NCBI RefSeq assembly: GCF_025149945.1
Contig: NZ_JALXVH010000006.1
Coordinates: 20,756 to 84,755 of the forward strand
Source of the DNA: Kocuria sp. p3-SID1428
GTDB taxonomy: Bacteria > Actinomycetota > Actinomycetes > Actinomycetales > Micrococcaceae
Direction of reading: 5' to 3'
Length of the DNA: 64,000 nt
The first letter of the stretch is position 1; the number at the start of each line of letters is the position of its first letter. The position numbers and the translations under genes were made by a program. Shown in pieces: positions 1 through 7,835 of this stretch. The notes below the pieces were generated by a model, which did not search any database, had not been told where the DNA came from, and worked only from the letters and a program-made list of their open reading frames with translations.

Positions 1-2
1 AG

Positions 3-176
3 CGGCCGCAGGGAGGGCAGCGCTCGCTGTCGGACGTGCTGGCGGAGTTCGCCGCGGACCACGACGAGGACGAAGCTGCGGCCGTCGACGAGCCGCGGAC
101 GCTGCGGCTGCGCGGCATCGGCCCACGCTGGGACCGTGTGCCGAAAGCGCTGCACGACTTCGCCGACCAGGGCTGA
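3..176 (+). CDS. 3' end of an unrecognised protein (partial)
   Basis: An open frame enters from the left edge and ends at a TGA at 174-176, giving the last 57 residues of a protein whose start lies outside the window. The composition is coding-like, with G/C third positions, an acidic stretch (DHDEDEAAAVDEP) and a basic C-terminus (LRLRGIGPRWDRVPKALHDF). I do not recognise the family. It runs in the same direction as the degraded amidohydrolase that begins about 14 bases later, so the two may once have been co-transcribed. Confidence 0.45.
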   Translation, partial: RPQGGQRSLSDVLAEFAADHDEDEAAAVDEPRTLRLRGIGPRWDRVPKALHDFADQG

Positions 177-189
177 GCTCACGCTGCCC

Positions 190-1352
190 GTGCGCGGGGC
201 GAGTGCTCCGGCGGGCGTCTTCGACGCCGTGCAGGAGCAGCTTGAAGGGCAGCGCGAGGTCTACATCGACCTCCACGCCCACCCCGAGCTGTCCATGCAC
301 GAGACCCGCACCAGCGGCATCATCGCCGAGCGCCTGGAGGGCTTCGGTTTCGAGGTCCAGCGCCTCGGCGGCGGCGTGGTGGGCGTGCTCGCCAACGGTC
401 AGGGCCCCGTGGTGATGAACCGGGCGGACTTCGACGCCCTGCCGGTCGAGGAGAGGACAGGGCTGGACTACGCCTCCACCGAGACGACCCCCCCGGCGAG
501 GACGGCCGCACCGTTCCGCTGATGCACGCCTGCGGCCATGACATGCATGTGGCCGCGCTGCTGGGCGCTGCCAGTGCGATGGCGGCCTGACCGAGAAGGT
601 CCCCGCCCCCGAGGTGGTGCTGGGCCAGCACGTCATGACCCATGAGGCCGGCACCATCGGCACCAAGGCGGGACCCATCCTCTCGGCGGGCGATTCGATC
701 GAGATCACCCTGCACGGCTCCGGCGCCCACGGCTCCATGCCGCACCTGAGCGTGGATCCGGTGGTGCTCGCCTCCACGATCGTGATGCGACTGCAGACGG
801 TGGTGTCCCGGGAGATCCCGCCGTCGTCGTTCGCGGTGCTGACCGTGGGCTCGATCCAGGTCGGGTCCAAGTCCAACATCATCCTCCACGGCCACGCTCC
901 TGCTGAACATGCGCACCTACGACGAGGACGTCCGCTCCACCATGATCACCGCCATGGAGCGGATCGTGCGCGGCGAGTGCGAGGCGGCCGGCTGCCCCCA
1001 GGAGCCCGAGTTCCGCTACGACGACCAGTACCCGCTCACCGACAAGGACGACGACGTCAGCGCCAAGGTCACCGAGGCCCTGCGCGCCCAGTTCGGGGAG
1101 GCCGTGTTCGAGCAGGCTCCGCAGACCGCCTCGGAGGACTTCAGCATCGTGCCGAGCGCCTTCGGCGTCCCCTACACCTACTGCACGGTCGGCGGCGTCT
1201 CGAAGGGCCGCCTCGAGAGGGCCGCGTCCAGCGACGATCCCGCGGACCAGATCGCCCCCAACCACTCGCCGTACTTCTACCCGGACATCGATCCGACCCT
1301 CGAGTCCGGCACCAAGGCGCACCTGGCGGCCGCGCTGGCCTGGCTGGGCTGA
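190..1352 (+). pseudogene. M20-family amidohydrolase (peptidase M20D-like), multiply broken
   Basis: Remains of a metal-dependent amidohydrolase of the hippurate hydrolase / N-acyl-amino-acid deacylase type. Recognisable pieces in order are YIDLHAHPELSMHET, NRADFDALPVEE (normally RADMDALPVEE), LMHACGHDMH (zinc site), VVLGQHV, GSGAHGSMPH and, near the end, ETASEDFS-like QTASEDFSIV plus NHSPYF. They lie in different frames. The frame changes at a C7 tract (488-494), a stop follows at 588-590, the normal stretch between the HDMH and LGQH motifs is largely missing, and a further shift lies near 890-910. A homopolymer slip could be a sequencing error, but the in-frame TGA together with missing sequence argues for a real pseudogene. 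GTG 190 is the most plausible original start. Confidence 0.8.
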
Positions 1353-1365
1353 CCCGCTCTCCGAC

Positions 1366-1419
1366 GAGGCCGCAGCTTCGCAGTCCCTCAGCACTGAGGG
1401 GATGCGAAGGTGCGGCCTC
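1366..1419. terminator. Long hairpin downstream of the M20 remnant
   Basis: Interrupted inverted repeat with three stacked arms: GAGGCCGCA (1366-1374) with TGCGGCCTC (1411-1419), CTTCGCA (1376-1382) with TGCGAAG (1403-1409), and CCCTCA (1385-1390) with TGAGGG (1395-1400) around a GCAC loop. No T-run follows. The outer arm recurs in two other intergenic hairpins of this window. The rest of 1420-1638 holds no gene that I can support. Confidence 0.65.
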
Positions 1420-1638
1420 GAGCGTCCGGGCGGAGGAATCTCTGATCGGCCGCCGGCACTGCGCAGGCGCGGACGACCCGGGGACCCGCACAATCTGATC
1501 GGCCCCAGCCGATGCGCCGACGTCTTCAACCACTCGTGACCGGCAGGTCCAGGGGCATTCAGCGCCAGTTCGGGTACGGGAAACCTGAGGCGGGGACGGT
1601 GGGGCCTTCCCCCGCAACCCGCTCCCCACGAAGGACCC

Positions 1639-3204
1639 ATGTCACCCACCACGGCCCCGCACACCCTGAACCGACGACGGCTCCTGGAGCTCGGAGGCCT
1701 GACCGGCACCGCGCTCGCCCTGGGCATCAGCGCCCCTGCCGAGGCGAGCGAGTCCGGGGAGGCAGCCGGGGCGACGTTCGGGCTGGGAGTCGCCAGCGGC
1801 GCACCGCGCCCCGACGGCGCCGTGCTGTGGACGCGTCTGGCCCCGGACCCGCTGGCCGAGGACGGGCACGGAGGGATGCCGCTGCGGCCGGCGCCGGTGC
1901 GCTGGGAGGTTTCCCGGGACCCGGAGTTCACCCGCGTGGATCGGCGGGGCAATGCCCTGGCCCAGCCCGAGCTGGCACATTCCGTGCATCCTCGCGTGAA
2001 GGGGCTGGCTCCGGACACGCAGTACTGGTACCGGTTCCGATCCGGCCAGGAGGTCAGCCCGGTGGGGCGGTTCCGGACCCTGCCGGCCCCGGGACAGCAG
2101 GCCGACGCGTTCTCCTTCGGCCTGGTCTCCTGCCAGGCCTGGTACCACGGGCACTTCACCGCGCACCGCCACTTGGCCCAGGAGGAGGACCTGGACCTCG
2201 TGGTCTTCGTGGGGGACTACATCTACGAGTACGGGATCACAGCGGACAACCTGTGGCGCCAGGGCGCGAGCGTCGCGCCGGCGCACGAGGTGGAGATCGA
2301 GACCCTCGAGCAGTACCGGCTGCGCTACAGCCTCTTCAAGTCGGATGCGCACCTGCAGGCCGTGCATGCTCGGGCGGCGGCCGTGGCGGTGTGGGACGAC
2401 CACGAGGTCCAGAACAACTACGCCGCGGCGGTCTCCGGCAAGGACGTGTCCCCGGAGGACTTCGAGCATCAGATCGCGGTGGCCTACCGGGCGTTCTACG
2501 AGAACATGCCCCTGGACCTCGAGGCCCTGCCCACCGGCCCGGACGCGGACATCACGAGCGGCTTCGACGTGGGCACGCTGGCGCGCTTCAGCCTCCTGGA
2601 CTCGCGGCAGTTCCGCGATCCGGAGCCTGCCGATGCCCAGGAGCAGAACCGGGAGCAGCGAACGATCCTGGGAGCCCAGCAGGAGTCCTGGATCGAGGGC
2701 CGCCTTTCGCAGAGCACTGCCACCTGGGACGTGCTGGCCAACGGGGTCGTGCTCACGGCCGTCTCCGAGGACCGCACCGACATGTGGGACGGCTATCCGG
2801 CAGCCCGCCGACGCCTGATGGCGGCCATGTCCGAGGTCTCCAACCCGGTCATGCTCACCGGTGACATCCACAAGCACGTGGCCGCCGAGCTCAAGGAGGA
2901 CTTCGCGGATCCGTCCTCCGAGACGATCGGCGTCGAGCTGGTCTGCACGTCGGTGGCCTCCGACGGGGACGGATCCGAGACCGATGCCTACACCGCGGAC
3001 TGGACCCGCCACCCCTACGTGCGCCACTACGACGGGCGCCGCGGCTACGTCCACGTCCGGCTGACCCCGCAGGAGATGACCTCGAGCTTCTGGGTCGTGC
3101 CCTGGATCGAGGCCGATGACACAGCGCCCAAGGAGCTCTCGGCGCGCTTCAGCACCCGCGCAGGAGAGCCGGGACTCGCCCCGGCCGGAGAGGACCGAGC
3201 ATGA
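1639..3204 (+). CDS. phoD: PhoD-family alkaline phosphatase/phosphodiesterase, Tat-exported
   Basis: Predicted secreted phosphatase of the PhoD metallophosphatase family, which releases phosphate from phosphomonoesters or phosphodiesters with Ca/Fe-type metal centres. The 521-residue product opens with a twin-arginine signal (NRRRLLELGG, then a hydrophobic Ala/Leu/Gly stretch, cleavage probably near AEASE). PhoD landmarks are all present: an N-terminal beta domain (GVASGAPRPDGAVLWTRL), SCQAWYHG, the metal-binding GDYIYEYG (Asp193), VWDDHEVQNN (253-256), LDSRQFR, and TGDIHKH (409-413). The start ATG follows GAAGGA at 1630. The stop overlaps the next start (ATGA), so the two products are translationally coupled. 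Phosphate regulation is expected for the family, but I see no clear PHO box. Confidence 0.92.
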   Translation: MSPTTAPHTLNRRRLLELGGLTGTALALGISAPAEASESGEAAGATFGLGVASGAPRPDGAVLWTRLAPDPLAEDGHGGMPLRPAPVRWEVSRDPEFTRVDRRGNALAQPELAHSVHPRVKGLAPDTQYWYRFRSGQEVSPVGRFRTLPAPGQQADAFSFGLVSCQAWYHGHFTAHRHLAQEEDLDLVVFVGDYIYEYGITADNLWRQGASVAPAHEVEIETLEQYRLRYSLFKSDAHLQAVHARAAAVAVWDDHEVQNNYAAAVSGKDVSPEDFEHQIAVAYRAFYENMPLDLEALPTGPDADITSGFDVGTLARFSLLDSRQFRDPEPADAQEQNREQRTILGAQQESWIEGRLSQSTATWDVLANGVVLTAVSEDRTDMWDGYPAARRRLMAAMSEVSNPVMLTGDIHKHVAAELKEDFADPSSETIGVELVCTSVASDGDGSETDAYTADWTRHPYVRHYDGRRGYVHVRLTPQEMTSSFWVVPWIEADDTAPKELSARFSTRAGEPGLAPAGEDRA

Positions 3205-4040
3205 GCCCGCGCCCGCAGACCGTCCAGGGCCTCGAGGCCGAGGCGGGGATCGGCCGCCTCGAGCTGCGGTGGCAGGCGCTGCCCTGGGAGCCGCTGATCG
3301 ATCACTACCGGATCTACTCGGGAGCACCCCGGGACAGGGGGCGTGAGCCGGACCCGGAGCACCTGGTGGGCCGGACCATCTTCCCGCGCTTCGTGCTGGA
3401 CGGGCTGGACCCCGCTGGGGAGCAGCACAGCCTCACGGTCATCGCCGTGAGCGATGCGGGGCGCCTGTCCCTGTCCAGCCGGCCGCTGATCGCAGCCTCG
3501 CAGGCCTCGGTCACCGAGACCGGCACGGAGCTGGCCGCGATCGGCTCCTTCGACGGGAGGACCCACGAGCTGCAGTTCGCACCGAAGGACTACGCGAAGA
3601 TCCCGAAGGCCTACCCGCAGACGCTCATCGAGTTCCGCCAGGGCGACGACGAGCCCCGTCAGGCCTGGCCGTACCTGCTGCCCGGCCCCGGCGACGCCTG
3701 GGCGGGCCGGAAGTCCTATCGGGCCCGCTGGGTCGTGGAGCTCGACGAGGCCCCGGGCACGACTGATCTGGCGCTGTGGCTCGTGGACACGACCTCGCTG
3801 GGCGGGAGGCTGGACATCGCCGTCAACGGGACGCCGGTGCGCGGCATCGAGCTGCCGCGGGGGTCGAACAAGGGCTCGCGGCAGGGCGATGCCACGGCGA
3901 CCGGCTCGCCGCTCAAGCGCTCGCGCCACGAGCTCGAGCTCCCGGCCGGGGCCCTGCGCGCCGGTGAGAACACCGTCGAGTTCGTCCTCGCCGAGGGCGG
4001 CTGGGTGGCCTGGGACGCTCTGGGCCTGTTCGCGCGCTGA
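3201..4040 (+). CDS. FN3 plus galactose-binding-like domain protein coupled to PhoD
   Basis: 279 residues starting at the ATG of an ATGA overlap with phoD. Residues about 8-95 look like a fibronectin type III module (LEAEAGIGRLELRWQ, DHYRIYSG, LTVIAVSDAGRLS). Residues about 100-279 look like a galactose-binding jelly-roll resembling the C-terminal carbohydrate-binding domain of family 4 polysaccharide lyases (RQAWPYLLPGPGDAWAG, SYRARWVVELDEAP, LDIAVNGTP, GENTVEFVLAEGGWVAWDAL). There is no signal peptide, membrane segment or visible catalytic motif. It may be exported in complex with its Tat-borne neighbour or stay cytoplasmic; this is inference. The domain calls are by eye and moderate in certainty; the gene itself is well supported. 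Confidence 0.75.
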   Translation: MSPRPQTVQGLEAEAGIGRLELRWQALPWEPLIDHYRIYSGAPRDRGREPDPEHLVGRTIFPRFVLDGLDPAGEQHSLTVIAVSDAGRLSLSSRPLIAASQASVTETGTELAAIGSFDGRTHELQFAPKDYAKIPKAYPQTLIEFRQGDDEPRQAWPYLLPGPGDAWAGRKSYRARWVVELDEAPGTTDLALWLVDTTSLGGRLDIAVNGTPVRGIELPRGSNKGSRQGDATATGSPLKRSRHELELPAGALRAGENTVEFVLAEGGWVAWDALGLFAR

Positions 4041-4062
4041 GCGGGGACGTGAGTCGGCGGCA

Positions 4063-4068
4063 TAGACT
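4063..4068 (+). promoter_or_regulatory. -10 element of tsaB, leaderless
   Basis: TAGACT ends 6 nt before the GTG start of tsaB, and no Shine-Dalgarno precedes that start. This geometry matches leaderless transcription, with the message starting at or next to the GTG. Confidence 0.6.
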
Positions 4069-4074
4069 GACCCG

Positions 4075-4824
4075 GTGCTCCTGCTGTGCCTCGACTCCTC
4101 CTCCGCCGCCTCCGTCGCGCTCCTGCAGATCGACGACGATCCAGGACTCCCTTCCGGCGACCACGACGCCTCGCCCGGGAATGCTCATGTGCTGGCCGAG
4201 TGGTCGACCGAGGACACCCGCAGCCACGCGGAGGTCCTGACCCCGGCAGTCCAAGAGGTCCTGGAACGGGTCGGGACGGCGCCCGAGGACCTGTCCGGAA
4301 TCCTGGTCGGCACCGGCCCCGGGCCCTTCACCGGCCTGCGCGCAGGCCTGGTCACCGCGCGGGTGCTCGGCTACGCCTGGGACCTGCCGGTCTGGGGGAT
4401 GACGAGTCTGGCCGCGCTGGCCCATGACGTCGCAGCGCTCCCGCAGCCGCCGTCGTCGTTCATCGTGGCCGCCGACGCCCGGCGCCGTGAGGTCTACTGG
4501 GCGCAGTACCGACTGCAGGGCACGGGGGCGCCGCTGCTCGTCGACGGCCCCCGCGTCGGTCCCGCCCAGGAGCTGCCCGATCTGCCGGTCTACGGCCGCG
4601 GCGCCCGTCTCTACGCCGAGCAGCTGCCGCAGGCCGTCGTCGAGCCGGTGCCGGGCGGCCCGCAGCAGGCGCCGTCGGGCTGGCAGGCGAGCGCGGCGTC
4701 GCTGGGGCTGGCCGCCGCCGAAGCGCTGGCCGCAGGCCAGCAGCTCTCGCAGGATCTCTCCCCGCTGTACCTGCGCGACTCCGATGCCAAGGTGCCCGGT
4801 CCCCGCAAGAAGGCCGGAGCATGA
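4075..4824 (+). CDS. tsaB: tRNA t6A synthesis protein TsaB
   Basis: TsaB is the non-catalytic partner of TsaD in making N6-threonylcarbamoyladenosine at position 37 of ANN-decoding tRNAs. The 249-residue product shows the ASKHA-type fold signature: LLCLDSSSAASVAL at the N-terminus, SHAEVLTPAVQEVL, then the highly conserved GTGPGPFTGLRAGL (about residues 81-94). Length fits the family. The GTG start is placed by the leaderless -10 just upstream and by LLCLDSS lining up with the family N-terminus. It overlaps rimI by 4 bases. In related genomes tsaE usually precedes tsaB; here the upstream neighbours are phoD and an FN3 gene instead. Confidence 0.93.
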   Translation: MLLLCLDSSSAASVALLQIDDDPGLPSGDHDASPGNAHVLAEWSTEDTRSHAEVLTPAVQEVLERVGTAPEDLSGILVGTGPGPFTGLRAGLVTARVLGYAWDLPVWGMTSLAALAHDVAALPQPPSSFIVAADARRREVYWAQYRLQGTGAPLLVDGPRVGPAQELPDLPVYGRGARLYAEQLPQAVVEPVPGGPQQAPSGWQASAASLGLAAAEALAAGQQLSQDLSPLYLRDSDAKVPGPRKKAGA

Positions 4825-5387
4825 GCGGGCCGTGGCAGCTGCGCACGGCCGCGCTCGAGGACGTCGCCGCGCTGCACCGCCTAGAGCTCGAGCTGTTCCC
4901 GGGCGATGCCTGGTCCGAGGACATGCTCGCCGCCGAGATCGCCCATGAGACCCGCCGCTACCTGGTGGCGGTGCAGGACGAGCGGATCGTGGGATACGCC
5001 GGCGTGATGGTCGTGGCGGAGACCGCCGACGTGCAGAACATCGCGGTGATCCCGCAGCTGCGCGGGCGCGGCCTGGGCTCGGCCCTGCTGGAAGCGCTGC
5101 ACGAGATCGCGAGCCGGCGCGGTGCGCAGGAGGTCCTGCTGGAGGTGCGCGAGTCCAATGAGACGGCGCAGTCGCTCTACCGGCGCTTCGGCTACACGGA
5201 GATCGCCCAGCGCCCGCGCTACTACCCGGACGGGGAGACGGCCGTGATCATGCTCGCCCCGCTGAGCGCCGACGGAGGTGCTTCCGAGGCAGTCGGCACT
5301 CGGCGCCCGCCGAGCACGACCGACCTGACGAGCCACATGGACCTGTCCGCCGCAGCGCACGACGACCCCCGGGAGGACCCGCGATGA
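4821..5387 (+). CDS. rimI: Ribosomal protein S18 alanine N-acetyltransferase-like (RimI)
   Basis: GNAT-fold N-acetyltransferase of the RimI type, expected to acetylate the N-terminus of ribosomal protein S18 or other proteins. Residues 1-150 carry the fold: [34 protein letters not shown], then the acetyl-CoA loop [32 protein letters not shown] and [14 protein letters not shown]. These are typical RimI landmarks. A polar tail of about 38 residues ([11 protein letters not shown] to DDPREDPR) follows and looks disordered. Both ends overlap neighbours by 4 bases (ATGA with tsaB and with tsaD), so it is translated as the middle gene of the t6A operon. Confidence 0.92.
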   Translation: MSGPWQLRTAALEDVAALHRLELELFPGDAWSEDMLAAEIAHETRRYLVAVQDERIVGYAGVMVVAETADVQNIAVIPQLRGRGLGSALLEALHEIASRRGAQEVLLEVRESNETAQSLYRRFGYTEIAQRPRYYPDGETAVIMLAPLSADGGASEAVGTRRPPSTTDLTSHMDLSAAAHDDPREDPR

Positions 5388-6511
5388 CCACGACCGACAG
5401 CCCCCTGGTCCTGGGCATCGAGACCTCGTGCGATGAGACCGGCGTGGGCATCGTGCGCGGGCGGCGCCTGCTGGCCAATGCCGTGGCCTCCTCGATGGAC
5501 CAGCATGCCGTCTTCGGCGGCGTCATCCCCGAGATCGCCGCCCGCGCCCACCTGGAGGCCATGACGCCCACGATCGAGGAGGCGCTGCGCACCGCAGGAG
5601 TGCGCCTGGAGGATCTCGATGCGATCGCCGTGACCGCAGGCCCCGGGCTGGCCGGCGCGTTGATGGTGGGCGTCTCCGCCGCCAAGGCGCTCGCGCTGGC
5701 CACGGGCAAGCCGCTGTACGCCGTGAACCACCTGGTCGCCCACGTCTCGGTGGGCCTGCTGGATCCCGACGACGACGGCGCCCCGACCCTGATCGCGGAG
5801 GACGGCTCCCTGGTGCCCGGTCTGGGTGCGCTGCTGGTCTCCGGCGGGCACACCGAGATCCTGGCCGTGCGGGAGATCGCCGAGGACGTCGAGATGCTCG
5901 GCTCGACCATCGATGACGCCGCCGGAGAGGCCTACGACAAGGTCGCCCGCCTGCTCGGACTCGGCTACCCGGGCGGCCCCGTGATCGACCGCGCCGCCAC
6001 CGAGGGGGATCCGAAGGCCTTCCGCTTCCCGCGCGGTCTGGCCGCCGGCAAGTACATGGGCAGCGCGGAGGCGCCTGGCCCGCACCGCTACGACTTCTCG
6101 TTCTCCGGTCTCAAGACCGCGGTGGCCCGGGTGGTCGAGGCCTTCGAGGCCGAGGGCCAGGAGGTCCCGGTCGCCGATGTGGCCGCCTCCTTCCAGGAAT
6201 CGGTGGCAGATGTCATCACGTCCAAGGCCGTGCTGGCCGCGCGTGAGCACGGGCTGTCCACCGTGCTGCTGGGCGGGGGAGTCGCGGCGAACTCCCGGCT
6301 GCGGGCATTGGCCGCCCAGCGCTGCACCGAGAACGGCATCCGCCTGGTGGTCCCGCCGCTGAGCCTGTGCACGGACAACGGCGCCATGGTGGCCGCCCTG
6401 GGATCGCGGCTGGTGACGGCAGGGATCGAGCCCACGGGGCTCGAGTTCACCGCCGATCCCGGGCTGCCCGTGGCCACGGTGTCCATCCCCGGGCTCGCGC
6501 TGCAGGCCTGA
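5384..6511 (+). CDS. tsaD: tRNA N6-adenosine threonylcarbamoyltransferase TsaD
   Basis: Catalytic subunit that transfers the threonylcarbamoyl group to A37 of tRNA, working with TsaB and with TsaE, which is not in this window. The 375-residue protein opens with [16 protein letters not shown], continues with [15 protein letters not shown], and carries the metal-binding pair His116/His120 in NHLVAHVS. It also has [53 protein letters not shown] and [12 protein letters not shown]. All expected motifs are intact and the length is normal. The start overlaps rimI. The gene ends before a strong hairpin shared with the convergent ligase gene. Confidence 0.96.
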   Translation: MTTTDSPLVLGIETSCDETGVGIVRGRRLLANAVASSMDQHAVFGGVIPEIAARAHLEAMTPTIEEALRTAGVRLEDLDAIAVTAGPGLAGALMVGVSAAKALALATGKPLYAVNHLVAHVSVGLLDPDDDGAPTLIAEDGSLVPGLGALLVSGGHTEILAVREIAEDVEMLGSTIDDAAGEAYDKVARLLGLGYPGGPVIDRAATEGDPKAFRFPRGLAAGKYMGSAEAPGPHRYDFSFSGLKTAVARVVEAFEAEGQEVPVADVAASFQESVADVITSKAVLAAREHGLSTVLLGGGVAANSRLRALAAQRCTENGIRLVVPPLSLCTDNGAMVAALGSRLVTAGIEPTGLEFTADPGLPVATVSIPGLALQA

Positions 6512-6519
6512 GCAGGACC

Positions 6520-6563
6520 GACGGCGCCCGAGTCCTCCCTGTCGGGAGAGCTCGGGCGCCGTC
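6520..6563. terminator. Bidirectional terminator hairpin between tsaD and the YbdK-like gene
   Basis: Perfect 13-bp arms GACGGCGCCCGAG (6520-6532) and CTCGGGCGCCGTC (6551-6563) close over a smaller CTCCC/GGGAG stem. It sits in the 74-base gap between two convergent genes and can serve both strands. Confidence 0.8.
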
Positions 6564-6585
6564 GTCGTGCGGAGGGTGCGGGAGC

Positions 6586-7728
6586 TCAGCCCTGCCTGGC
6601 CCGCCGCACCACGTCCAGGGCGGCGGAGCGCAGGTCGCCGTCGTGGGCGGCCACGGCGGTGCGCTGATGCGTGGAGCCGGTGCCCTCGGCGATGATCCGG
6701 GCCACCCCGGCGAGCTCCTCGACGCAGCCCAGGTCCACAGCGATCGGCTGCAGGCGCTCGAGCATGGCTGCCAGGTCGTCGGTGACGAGCAGCTCCTCCA
6801 GGGCGTTGTCCCGGATGATGATCGCCTCCAGCCCGTAGCGAGCGGCGCGCCACTTGTTCTCGCGGATCAGCCACGGGCGCATCTGCTCGACCTTGCGTCC
6901 CGAGTCCACGATCCGCGAGGCCTCCTCGGCCAGGCACTGGGTGAGCGCTGCGATCGCACTCAGATCCCGCACGGAGGTGGGGGAGTCGCAGAAGCGCATC
7001 TCGACCGTGCCGTACTTGGGCACGGGGCGGACATCGAGGCGGGATTCGCTGATGTCGTCGATCACGCCGGTGGCCAGCAGATCCGAGACGCACAGCTCGA
7101 AGTCCGACCAGGTCTGGAACGAGTAGGGGATGCCCGCGGTCGGCAGCTGCTGGAAGAGCTGGGCGCGGTGGGAGGCGTAGCCGGTGTCGAAGCCGTTCCA
7201 GTACGGCGAGTTGGCCGACAGCGCCAGCAGGTGGGCGTAATGGGCCAACAGGTGGTCCTGGACCGGCAGGGCCTTGTCCTGCGAGTCGACGCCCACGTGG
7301 ACGTGCATGCCGAAGATCACCATCTGCCGCCCCCAGTACTGAGCGCGGTCCAGGACGGTGAAGTAGCGGTCCTTCTCCACGACCGACTGATCCTGCCAGC
7401 GGGAGAACGGATGAGTTCCCGCGGGGTAGATCTCGATGCCCTGGGGGTCGGTCACCTCACGGATCTCGCCGAGCATCTGCTCGAGCTGGCCCACGGCCTC
7501 TCCGACGCTGCGGCACACCCCCGTGACCATCTCCACGGTGTTGTTCAGGAACTCACCGGTCAGCACGGGGTGATCGCCGTCCTCGGCGCGCTCGGGGACC
7601 TGGCTGTGCACGGCCGCGAGGATCTCCTCGGCCCGGGGCACGAGCGCGCCGGTCTGGGCGTCGACGAGCGCGACCTCCCATTCGATGCCCAGTGTCGACT
7701 GCGGCGATGAGCTGAATTCGATGTTCAT
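6586..7728 (-). CDS. GCS2-family carboxylate-amine ligase (YbdK type)
   Basis: 380-residue ATP-dependent carboxylate-amine ligase of the YbdK / glutamate-cysteine-ligase-2 family. Family features are LGIEWEVALVD at residues about 13-23, LTGEFLNNTVEMVTGVC, IYPAGTHPFS, FGMHVHVGVD (about 140-150, metal/ATP site), LSANSPYWNGFDTGYASHRAQLF, GTVEMRFCDSPTSV and LIRENKWRAARYGLEA. The physiological substrate is not fixed by sequence; weak gamma-glutamylcysteine synthetase activity is known for some members, and an actinobacterium like this would use mycothiol (see mca) rather than glutathione. The ATG has a GAGGTG site just upstream. A -10 and a large palindrome lie in the leader. Confidence 0.9.
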   Translation of the reverse strand: MNIEFSSSPQSTLGIEWEVALVDAQTGALVPRAEEILAAVHSQVPERAEDGDHPVLTGEFLNNTVEMVTGVCRSVGEAVGQLEQMLGEIREVTDPQGIEIYPAGTHPFSRWQDQSVVEKDRYFTVLDRAQYWGRQMVIFGMHVHVGVDSQDKALPVQDHLLAHYAHLLALSANSPYWNGFDTGYASHRAQLFQQLPTAGIPYSFQTWSDFELCVSDLLATGVIDDISESRLDVRPVPKYGTVEMRFCDSPTSVRDLSAIAALTQCLAEEASRIVDSGRKVEQMRPWLIRENKWRAARYGLEAIIIRDNALEELLVTDDLAAMLERLQPIAVDLGCVEELAGVARIIAEGTGSTHQRTAVAAHDGDLRSAALDVVRRARQG

Positions 7729-7752
7729 GGCACCTCGCAGGCAGGACGTCCG

Positions 7753-7784
7753 GGGATCCGCTCGGCGGCATCCGAGCGGATCCC
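7753..7784. promoter_or_regulatory. Perfect 13-bp-arm palindrome at the start of the YbdK-like transcript
   Basis: GGGATCCGCTCGG (7753-7765) and CCGAGCGGATCCC (7772-7784) are exact inverted repeats 6 bases apart. The element abuts the minus-strand -10 (TACAGT at 7785-7790), so it covers the expected transcription start and early leader. It fits a repressor operator or a 5' UTR hairpin. No regulator gene lies next to it. Confidence 0.6.
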
Positions 7785-7790
7785 ACTGTA
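7785..7790 (-). promoter_or_regulatory. -10 element for the YbdK-like gene
   Basis: TACAGT on the minus strand, about 56 bases upstream of the ATG, with no good -35. The inverted repeat follows it immediately in the direction of transcription. Confidence 0.4.
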
Positions 7791-7822
7791 GAACAGCGCA
7801 CAGCCCTCGCGGTGCGGATCGC

Positions 7823-7828
7823 TACCCT
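7823..7828 (+). promoter_or_regulatory. -10 element of the NagZ-like gene, leaderless
   Basis: TACCCT ends 7 nt before ATG 7836, with no Shine-Dalgarno between them. This supports ATG 7836 over an in-frame GTG at 7812. Confidence 0.5.
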
Positions 7829-7835
7829 GGTCGGC

